DNA of 48,878 bases, taken from SYFY01 sp031385325. GTDB taxonomy: Bacteria > Pseudomonadota > Gammaproteobacteria > Pseudomonadales > Azotimanducaceae. The translations under genes were made by a program, and so were the position numbers. This document shows positions 42,559 through 48,878 of this stretch, piece by piece. Positions within the stretch are counted from its first letter, which is position 1, and each line of letters starts with the position of its first letter. The stretch is from contig JANNBJ010000171.1 in the NCBI GenBank assembly GCA_031385325.1, positions 1 through 48,878 of the forward strand, read 5' to 3'. Under the pieces are notes generated by a model that was not told where the DNA came from, ran no database searches, and worked only from the letters and a program-made list of their open reading frames with translations.

Positions 42559-43658
42559 CCGAGCAGAACGCCAACCTGCTGGTGCAGCAGCGCGGATGGC
42601 GAATCAGCCAATGCAGTGATGCAGAACGAGGTGCCCGTGATGCTGGCGATATCGGCCAGCATGGGATTGTCCAGCGGTTGTGCCACACATCGCTCAGGTT
42701 GTGCCAGCGAGGTCATGAAGTCGTGACTGGCAATCAGCGAATTGTCGGGTGCAAAGGCGGCCAGTAACGAGGCATCGGCAATGACTTCGGCCCTGACGTC
42801 ACGGTTTGGTGATGCCATCACACGATGCAGCGCAAAGCGAAATTCGACGTCCGGATCTGCCTCGGCGAGGACTTCATTGAGCAACCACGCAGCACACACG
42901 GCGTTGAAACCGGCGTCTTCGCTGGCGGCAAACTCCAGCAGCAAGCTGGCGCTGATGCCAGCGCGAGCATGTCCTTGATACAGATTGGCGACACGTTCTG
43001 CCTTGAGCATGACGCGATCGCTGATCTCACGGCGGACTTCACTGAGGAAAGTCAGCTGATTGTAGAAGTTGCCGACGACCAGCCAGCGAGCTTCCAGTGG
43101 TGCCTCTTCTTCCTCTTCCTCGATCTCGAGAGTTGCGGCTTGACGACGACGCATCAACAGCAACTCATGAAGCAGCATGGTCAGCAGCGGCGTAATCAAC
43201 AGTAGTGCCAGCGTCGCAATGAACTGGGGTACTCGACCGGCCAGGCCAAATGCTTCTGCAGTCAGTCGTACGCGCACGATCCCACTCGTGGTCTGACCTA
43301 CGGTTACCGAGCGTGTGAATTCCTGATGATCGTCGGTGGCCGACGTCATGTCGCCGCTCTCAACGATGGGCACGCCGGTCACGGTATAAAAACCCGCACC
43401 CTGGACATCACGCAGACTGGCGAGACGATTGGTCAAGACAAACAGGTGCACGGTGTCGGCCTCGAGCATGGATTCCTGCCCCTGCACCGCGAGGGTCTCA
43501 GCGATGGAGTTGCCAAAGTCCATGGCACGAGAGCGCTCAACTGACGAGCCATCCCAGATCAGCCAGAAACCGGCCAGCACAATGGCTGTGCACAGGAGTG
43601 ATATCCATCCTGTGGCCTGTTGTCGTTTGACGAGTTCCAACCAAAACGCTAGCGTCAA
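42528..43658 (-). CDS. AhpA/YtjB (Smp)-type membrane protein with long C-terminal extension
   Basis: About 376 residues from a TTG at 43658; the frame is open to an ATG at 43760, but that would overlap serB by 76 bp. GGAG precedes the TTG by 10 bp. A transmembrane helix (ISLLCTAIVLAGFWLIW), a periplasmic Smp_2-like domain (about 30-150, with ...GAGFYTVTGVPIVESG...), a second helix (FIATLALLLITPLLTMLLHE) and a cytoplasmic acidic run (EIEEEEEEAP) are seen. The remaining about 190 residues have no recognised domain. YtjB is divergent from serB in E. coli, and the Pseudomonas counterpart lies between parC and serB, which supports the call. Function is unknown. Confidence 0.7.
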   Translation of the reverse strand: MTLAFWLELVKRQQATGWISLLCTAIVLAGFWLIWDGSSVERSRAMDFGNSIAETLAVQGQESMLEADTVHLFVLTNRLASLRDVQGAGFYTVTGVPIVESGDMTSATDDHQEFTRSVTVGQTTSGIVRVRLTAEAFGLAGRVPQFIATLALLLITPLLTMLLHELLLMRRRQAATLEIEEEEEEAPLEARWLVVGNFYNQLTFLSEVRREISDRVMLKAERVANLYQGHARAGISASLLLEFAASEDAGFNAVCAAWLLNEVLAEADPDVEFRFALHRVMASPNRDVRAEVIADASLLAAFAPDNSLIASHDFMTSLAQPERCVAQPLDNPMLADIASITGTSFCITALADSPSALLHQQVGVLLGYSTAIASTR

Positions 43659-43684
43659 CGCGCGTCGACTCCGGGAAAAAGCTG

Positions 43685-44920
43685 TTGTTGAAAAAGATCG
43701 TGCTGGTAACAGTCGAAGGTCGGGACCGGCCTGGACTGATGGCCATGTTGACATCGACATTCCGACGATTTCAAGTCCAGGTCCTCGACGTTGGTCAATC
43801 TGTCATCCACGATCAGCTGGCGCTCGGCTTTTTGCTGAGAGTTGATGCATCCGCTGAGGCGGCTTCCGAGCAGGCGATAACCTCGTTGTGCAAGGATGCG
43901 GGAGTGTTTGCGCAGTTTGAGACGGTCACGCCTGAGCGTTACGCCGATTGGGTCAGCGCCTCTGGCAAACCAGGTTATATCATCACCTTGCTCGCGGCCG
44001 GCGATCCGGTGGCCGAATTGAACGCGGTCAGCACGATCACCAGAGCCGAAGGGCTCAACATCGAAACCATCCGCAGGTTATCGGAGCGGGTGCGTCTGGA
44101 TCAGGTCGATACGCCGAGACAAAGCATCGTCGAAATGCGGGTTCGCGGTGAACTCGCGGAGCCGGAAAGATTGCAGGCCGCACTGCTGGCGGTAGCCGCG
44201 GAACATGGTTTTGATTTCAGTGTTCAGGCCGACACCGTGTATCGACGGCATCGACGGCTGGTCGCTTTTGATATGGACTCCACGTTAATCAATGCCGAGG
44301 TCATTGATGAACTGGCCAAGCTGCATGGTGTTGGTGCACAGGTCGCGGCCATCACTGAAAGTGCCATGCGCGGTGAACTGGATTTTCAGGCGAGTTTTCG
44401 TGCACGAGTCGCGGCGCTGAAAGGTCTTTCCGCTGACGCACTCCAGATTGTCGCCGAACGCGTGGAACTCAATCCGGGTGCAGAGCGCCTGGTCCGCACG
44501 CTGCGGCACTTCGGGTATAAAACCGCGATCCTTTCCGGTGGTTTCAAGTACGTGGGTGAGCACCTGCGCAAGCGGTTGAAGATCGACTATGTCATCGCCA
44601 ACGATCTGGTGATTCGGGATGGCCTGTTCACCGGTGAAGTTGCAGGCAGCATCGTTGATGCGCGGCGCAAGGCGGAAGCGCTGGCGGAGATTGCGCGCGC
44701 TGAAGATATTCATATCGCGCAGACCATTGCCATCGGCGATGGCGCCAATGATCTGCCGATGCTGAGCATGGCCGGTCTTGGTGTCGCCTATCACGCAAAA
44801 CCTCTGGTTCGCCAATCCGCGAGCCATGCCATTTCACGCTTCGGCCTGGATGCGATCCTGTACCTGCTTGGATTTTCGGACCACGACTTGCGACACCTCG
44901 CGCGCCAGGACGAGGAGTGA
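43685..44920 (+). CDS. serB: Phosphoserine phosphatase
   Basis: 411 residues from TTG 43685 (TTG 43688 is also possible): reads LKKIVLVTVEGRDRPGLMAML. Two N-terminal ACT domains (about 1-170) precede a HAD phosphatase: DMDSTLINAEVIDELA (DxDxT) near residue 197, ILSGGFKYVGE, and IGDGANDLPMLSMAGLGVAYHAKP. It makes serine from phosphoserine. Long SerB with ACT domains is usual in Pseudomonas. Only 26 bp separate it from the divergent TTG at 43658, so the two promoters must overlap coding sequence. Confidence 0.95.
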   Translation: MLKKIVLVTVEGRDRPGLMAMLTSTFRRFQVQVLDVGQSVIHDQLALGFLLRVDASAEAASEQAITSLCKDAGVFAQFETVTPERYADWVSASGKPGYIITLLAAGDPVAELNAVSTITRAEGLNIETIRRLSERVRLDQVDTPRQSIVEMRVRGELAEPERLQAALLAVAAEHGFDFSVQADTVYRRHRRLVAFDMDSTLINAEVIDELAKLHGVGAQVAAITESAMRGELDFQASFRARVAALKGLSADALQIVAERVELNPGAERLVRTLRHFGYKTAILSGGFKYVGEHLRKRLKIDYVIANDLVIRDGLFTGEVAGSIVDARRKAEALAEIARAEDIHIAQTIAIGDGANDLPMLSMAGLGVAYHAKPLVRQSASHAISRFGLDAILYLLGFSDHDLRHLARQDEE

Positions 44921-44935
44921 GTGAAACTGTTGGCT

Positions 44936-44956
44936 CGGCGTCGTCAAACCACGCCG
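44936..44956. repeat. Small inverted repeat between serB and the FimX-like gene
   Basis: CGGCGT and ACGCCG are separated by 9 nt, 8 bp before the stop of the convergent gene. It may act as a weak two-way transcription stop but has no T-run. Confidence 0.35.
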
Positions 44957-44964
44957 CCTGGTGA

Positions 44965-47013
44965 TCAGTCCTCTTCTTCGACGCTGAAGTCGTAGTCCAT
45001 TTCTGCTCGGGGCTCCTGCAAGTAGTGGCCCTGAATGTAGTTGGCGCCTGCTTGCCACAACGCGGTCAGCTGTGCCGCGCTTTCCACCATCGGCACAATG
45101 GTGAACTTCCCCAGCGACTGAAGCTTCTTCAGCATCGGCGTGATCATATCGCCGTGCTGTCCCAGGGTGCGGATCAAAGAGCCGTCGATCTTGACCATGT
45201 CGACCGCGACAACGTCCAGCAAGTCAAATGGCGTGGTGACCAGGCCAAATCGGCCGATCGCAGCCTGACAATGCATTCGCTTCAGGCCGAGGACAAATTC
45301 AGCGGTTTCCTTTCGGAAGGTAACGGCGTCTTTTTCGGTGATCTGGAAGATCACGGCGTCACTGGGCAGCCGAGCGGCCTTGATGGCAACGGTCAACCAC
45401 TTGATGAACTCCGCATCAGCGACGCTGTTGCTGGTGACGTTGATCGTCAACCGTGTGTTGTGACCTTTGGCGCGGTGGATGCACAGCGCCTTGATCGACT
45501 GAAGAATGACCCAACGATCCATCTTCGCGGCAACACCGTGTTCGATGGCGGTGCGCAGGAATTGATCAGGCACATGCTCGTTGCCTTCGCTGTCGATCAT
45601 GCGCAGGAAGACTTCGTAGTGTTCGTCGTTGTCGCCACGCAGGCTGATGATGGGCTGGTACAACAACCGGAATGATTGGGTTTCGATGGCTTCTGTAATG
45701 CGGGCCACCATCTTGCCCGCTTCGTCCAGGACCACTGGCGAAACCACGGGAGTCTCGGCTTCCAGTGTAATCGTGCTGGTGCGATTGGCAGCGACGAGAT
45801 CCTGCAGTTGCTGGTAGACCGCGTCGAGCGCGTATTCCACATCGGCAGCGATGCGCACGCCACAAAGGGAAATCGTCACGGGTATGTTCTTGCCGGCCAA
45901 CTCGAAGTTCTGTTTTGCGAGTTCTCTCTGCAGACTGTTGGCCCATTTGAATGCAGCGGCTCGATCGGTGCCGACTCGGGCGATGGTGAATTCGTTTTGC
46001 GACAGTCTGAGTACCGGGTCGTCTTCACTCGCTGATTGAACCAGCTCAAAGACCTGATCGGCAATCTTGTCGGCGCGTAGCAATCCGAACTCGGCGCGAA
46101 TCTTGTCGAGGCCCTCCACACAAGCGAGAAACATGAAGGATTGTCCTTCGTTACTCGTGCCGTGGCGGTCTTCGCAGAGTTTGAGAAATGAACCAAGGTC
46201 GAGAAAATCGACCGGCCCAGGGGCCGCGGTTGTTATCGGGATCGAGTGCAGTGGCAACAACGTTGCTTGCAGACAGGCTTCGCCTTCATACGAGGAATTG
46301 ACGAGAACCAGAATCCCGTCCAGTGGTTTGTCATCGACGGTAGTTGCCGTAAACGGAAATCTGACTTCTTCGGTGCTGTTTCGCAGCGCCTTCATCTGCT
46401 CCTTGAAGTCCGCGGCACTGGTGGAGGAAAGAAAGTCCATCATCGAGACACCGAGCATGTCGTCGACGTCGGCGCAGCCAAAAAACTGCAGGTAAGCCGG
46501 ATTGGCGTACACATGCAAACCTTCGTGGATATAGGCGATCGGCGCTCGGGAGCCCTGCAGGAGGAGCAGGCAACGTTGCTCCACTTCCTTCAATGAGCGG
46601 CTGAGCTGAGAGGCCCGTGCCCGCTGGCAGACATGCTCGATTTCGCGCTGTGCAACATGACCCAGATGTTCTTCGTCGCGTAAACACACCAGATCGGATG
46701 CGCCCAAAGTCATTGCTTCGCCGGTAGTCCAGCGTGAATGCTCGGCGCTGCAGAGGATGATCGGAATCGATCGGCTGGCCGTGCGTAAGCGGGGAAGTAG
46801 CGTATCGACTTCAGGTTGATCTACCGACATGAAAGCAATATCGCACTCGTTGTCGATGAATGATTGCATCGTCTCATCTGCATCTGCCGAGCGAAGCATG
46901 CGTGTTGCATAGCCTGCATCCCGCAAAATCGAGTCGATGCGAGTTGCAGTCTCCTCAGACTCTTCGGCAACCAGTACCCGAATAGGGGCTTTGGGCGAAT
47001 GCGAAGCCGACAT
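44965..47013 (-). CDS. fimX: FimX-like degenerate GGDEF-EAL c-di-GMP effector (REC-PAS-GGDEF-EAL)
   Basis: 682 residues. A receiver-like domain (about 10-130; IRVLVAEESEETATRIDSIL), a PAS domain (about 150-260; YIHEGLHVYANPAYLQFFGC), a GGDEF domain whose active site reads SQNEF (338-342), and an EAL domain whose EAL reads EVF (467-469; LLYQPIISLRG just before). Both catalytic motifs are broken, as in P. aeruginosa FimX, a c-di-GMP-binding regulator of type IV pilus assembly and twitching. It is therefore predicted to bind rather than make or cleave c-di-GMP. Position next to serB is as in Pseudomonas. AAAGGA lies directly before the ATG. It follows the PilZ-like gene by 24 bp. Confidence 0.85.
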   Translation of the reverse strand: MSASHSPKAPIRVLVAEESEETATRIDSILRDAGYATRMLRSADADETMQSFIDNECDIAFMSVDQPEVDTLLPRLRTASRSIPIILCSAEHSRWTTGEAMTLGASDLVCLRDEEHLGHVAQREIEHVCQRARASQLSRSLKEVEQRCLLLLQGSRAPIAYIHEGLHVYANPAYLQFFGCADVDDMLGVSMMDFLSSTSAADFKEQMKALRNSTEEVRFPFTATTVDDKPLDGILVLVNSSYEGEACLQATLLPLHSIPITTAAPGPVDFLDLGSFLKLCEDRHGTSNEGQSFMFLACVEGLDKIRAEFGLLRADKIADQVFELVQSASEDDPVLRLSQNEFTIARVGTDRAAAFKWANSLQRELAKQNFELAGKNIPVTISLCGVRIAADVEYALDAVYQQLQDLVAANRTSTITLEAETPVVSPVVLDEAGKMVARITEAIETQSFRLLYQPIISLRGDNDEHYEVFLRMIDSEGNEHVPDQFLRTAIEHGVAAKMDRWVILQSIKALCIHRAKGHNTRLTINVTSNSVADAEFIKWLTVAIKAARLPSDAVIFQITEKDAVTFRKETAEFVLGLKRMHCQAAIGRFGLVTTPFDLLDVVAVDMVKIDGSLIRTLGQHGDMITPMLKKLQSLGKFTIVPMVESAAQLTALWQAGANYIQGHYLQEPRAEMDYDFSVEEED

Positions 47014-47037
47014 ATCCTTTTCGAACCACGATCGTCC

Positions 47038-48684
47038 TTAATTTCCGTTCGTGGGCCGGATTGCTCCATGCGATAACGTTAGAGCATTCATGGTCAGGCC
47101 GGTTGGCTGGTTTTCCAAGTAACTACCCAACATTCGAAATGAGAACTGGTTGTAGTTTTCAGTCTGACCTATGCAACTTCCCAGATGAATGTTCGACTGG
47201 GTCCGCCCGCGCTGGATCTGAATCTTCTGCATCGGCTGAAATGGCACCCGGGGAGTGATCAGGGACGCTGGTCGTTGCATGGCGGGCAGGGCTGGTAGCA
47301 GGAGTGCCTTGGCGAATGCTGTCGAACCGCCTTTGGTCTTGACGACACGAGCAGAAACAGGAACTGCCGTTGGGCTGAGTAGCTCAACGCCGGTCGTTGC
47401 GGCGCCGCCCTTCGACCCACCAATCCATCGCAGGACGCCGATTCGCCATTGCTTGCTGCTGGCTTCCCTGACGCTGAGCAACTCACCGATCTGGGCGGAG
47501 GCCGGTAGTCCCTCTGGCCACCTCACCCTGAATCCAAGCGGGCTGGTGTCACAAGCCGCGGTGGTGTGTACCGTCGGTCCGTTTACGGGCGTTGGAGTGT
47601 CCACCGTTTTGTTGCTGGTAGTCTTCTCGGCCGTGGTTTTTGCTCTGGTCGTTTCGATTTCATGGGCGAAACAGGCTGCAGCGACGCGCAGGCCGATACC
47701 GATTTCCACTGATTCAGCGAGTTGCAGCCGCTGGTGCTGTCGCACCTGAGCCGTGCTCCAGGCGGACGCAACGTGCTTCAGGACCTTGGAACCGACGAAC
47801 TCGGGGACCACAACACTGCTCGGGATCTCGCGCAGAAAGGCCTCCAGTTCGTAGGCCAGTACTTCGGTATTGAGACCAAGCAACGACGGGTTACTGCGGA
47901 TCAGTGCCGTTGAGGCTGGTGGGCGGTCCTGTTGCAGGTCGACAGTGAAAAGATCCTTGGTTTCGGCCGGCCGGACTTCCGCCTGGCTGCTCCAGGTTTC
48001 AAGGGCATTGAAGAGTTGGTTGAGTTCCATTGGCCGCAGCTGGTTTGGTTTGGCCAATGCGACCAGCACCGGGCGCATCCAGGCCTCGATGATGCTGGTT
48101 GGCGCCTGGTTGTGATTTTCCGAATCACGAACTTTCTGCTCCGCCAGACCGCAGGATCTGGCGACATGGAAAAGCTGATTCAGTTGCAGCCAGATGCCGG
48201 TGTCCGGTGTCAGGTAATGGCGATGGCTCCGCAAGAGGACTCTCGACAGGTCAGAAATTGCACGATGCAGCGCGTTGATGACGGCTTCGCGAGCTGATTT
48301 GTCTTCGTTACAGATTGGCAGCGCAGCGAGCACCACGACGATATAACCAGCAGCCAACTTCTGCTGCAGCGACTGGGCCTGCTCCAATTGCATGGACCAG
48401 CGAGTTCCACCTGCGACATTCTGACGCTCGATTCGCGCGCACATGTAATACACCGTCGAGCGAATACTCTCGAGCAATTCGAGGCGGGTCAGATAGTCCG
48501 TGCGCAGGCGGCAAAGTTCATCCACCAGTTCCAGCAACTGGGTGGTGCTGGCGAGCAGGTTTGCCATCGGCAACGCCGCCACCCACGTGTTGATGGCATC
48601 GGGCTCTGCCTGGCACGTGTGCAGCGAATTGAGGTCTGCGGGCTCAGCGGTCAGCAGGTGTATGACTGTTCGGGGATCTTCCAT
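47038..48684 (-). CDS. Uncharacterised protein with a probable C-terminal PilZ-like domain
   Basis: 548 residues, no signal peptide or membrane helix. The N-terminal about 300 residues look helical (LLELVDELCRLRTDYL...; ALHRAISDLSRVLLRSHRHYL) and are unfamiliar. In the C-terminal part RQHQR (315-319) matches the PilZ RxxxR motif, and DTSPLG (379-384) matches D/NxSxxG; a Thr/Lys-rich stretch of about 35 residues (345-378) makes the gap longer than usual. Beta-like sequence follows (IGELLSVRE, WRIGVLRWIGG, TGVELLSP). c-di-GMP binding is therefore an inference. It is in one unit with the FimX-like gene. The Pseudomonas neighbour upstream of fimX is of similar size as I recall. Confidence 0.7.
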   Translation of the reverse strand: MEDPRTVIHLLTAEPADLNSLHTCQAEPDAINTWVAALPMANLLASTTQLLELVDELCRLRTDYLTRLELLESIRSTVYYMCARIERQNVAGGTRWSMQLEQAQSLQQKLAAGYIVVVLAALPICNEDKSAREAVINALHRAISDLSRVLLRSHRHYLTPDTGIWLQLNQLFHVARSCGLAEQKVRDSENHNQAPTSIIEAWMRPVLVALAKPNQLRPMELNQLFNALETWSSQAEVRPAETKDLFTVDLQQDRPPASTALIRSNPSLLGLNTEVLAYELEAFLREIPSSVVVPEFVGSKVLKHVASAWSTAQVRQHQRLQLAESVEIGIGLRVAAACFAHEIETTRAKTTAEKTTSNKTVDTPTPVNGPTVHTTAACDTSPLGFRVRWPEGLPASAQIGELLSVREASSKQWRIGVLRWIGGSKGGAATTGVELLSPTAVPVSARVVKTKGGSTAFAKALLLPALPAMQRPASLITPRVPFQPMQKIQIQRGRTQSNIHLGSCIGQTENYNQFSFRMLGSYLENQPTGLTMNALTLSHGAIRPTNGN

Positions 48685-48693
48685 GTCTTCGGG

Positions 48694-48699
48694 ATTATA
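48694..48699 (-). promoter_or_regulatory. TATAAT box close to the start of the PilZ-like gene
   Basis: A perfect TATAAT on the minus strand ends 9 bp before the ATG at 48684; transcription would begin about 3 bp before the start codon, i.e. nearly leaderless mRNA. No good -35 is found at 16-18 bp. It may be chance. Confidence 0.3.
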
Positions 48700-48751
48700 G
48701 GGAATCCTGATCGATTGCGCGCAGGTGTCATTTACCTAGCCCGCATTATTC

Positions 48752-48878
48752 ATGAAGGAACGTAGCGAGGGCGTCGAGAGTAACGAAAAGACTGGGTGGC
48801 GCGGACCGGAGCGCGCACAGGCGTGCTTTACAGCACGTCGAGCACGCGGAGGGAGCACGCCGAGTGTTTTCGCTGCTA
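48752..48878 (+). CDS. Partial ORF running off the right end (doubtful)
   Basis: An ATG at 48752 opens 42 codons without a stop to the window edge (MKERSEGVESNEKTGWRGPE...). The product is highly charged with no recognised motif, and no Shine-Dalgarno precedes it. The DNA is GC-rich with a small hairpin (CGTGCT/AGCACG around 48822-48838). It may be non-coding. Confidence 0.2.
   Translation, partial: MKERSEGVESNEKTGWRGPERAQACFTARRARGGSTPSVFAA

Overview
The window looks like a chromosomal segment of a moderately GC-rich gammaproteobacterium. The evidence is gene order: glnE-ilvE-waaF-waaC-waaG-(LPS kinase)-(carbamoyltransferase)-(WapH-type glycosyltransferase), hldE, waaA, tolC-yqiB-parE-parC, ytjB/ahpA-serB and a FimX-type gene follow each other much as in Pseudomonas aeruginosa, with several genes missing. 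Features not expected in that locus (an orphan GspE/PilB ATPase before glnE, argE-argA-ilvD beside it, and a repair/stress block) argue against Pseudomonas itself. I cannot name the genus. No rRNA, tRNA, CRISPR array or insertion sequence was seen.

Region 1 (1-12.3 kb) looks accessory. It holds a membrane-anchored phospholipase D/cardiolipin synthase, a bacterial NHEJ pair (Ku and LigD; LigD is split by a -1 frame change at an A8 run), and then small envelope and stress genes: an lmo0937-type membrane peptide, a yqjD-yqjE-yqjK-like trio, a SYLF-domain protein, a second PLD synthase with a lipobox-like start, an AI-2E/PerM exporter, CsbD and a BON lipoprotein. Much of the intergenic sequence here carries short tandem or inverted repeats.

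Region 2 (12.3-19.2 kb) runs leftward as argE, argA, ilvD and an isolated LptA/OstA-domain protein (arginine and branched-chain amino acid synthesis plus LPS transport). Divergent from argE is a GspE/PilB family ATPase that overlaps glnE.

Region 3 (19.2-36.1 kb) holds glnE and ilvE followed by the LPS inner-core module. waaF, waaC, waaG and a two-domain LPS kinase are joined by ATGA overlaps; then come a carbamoyltransferase and a second glycosyltransferase, an LpxL-type acyltransferase on the other strand, bifunctional hldE, an aldo/keto reductase plus FAD oxidoreductase pair, and waaA. Together these make ADP-heptose, add Kdo and heptoses to lipid A, and phosphorylate, carbamoylate and glycosylate the core.

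Region 4 (36.1-48.9 kb) holds tolC, yqiB, topoisomerase IV (parE, parC), an AhpA/YtjB-type membrane protein, serB, and a two-gene leftward unit made of a degenerate GGDEF-EAL protein like FimX and an upstream 548-residue protein. In the latter I can see both PilZ signature motifs, RxxxR and DxSxxG. This suggests a c-di-GMP receptor pair and is one of the two most interesting signals, the other being the LigD frameshift site.
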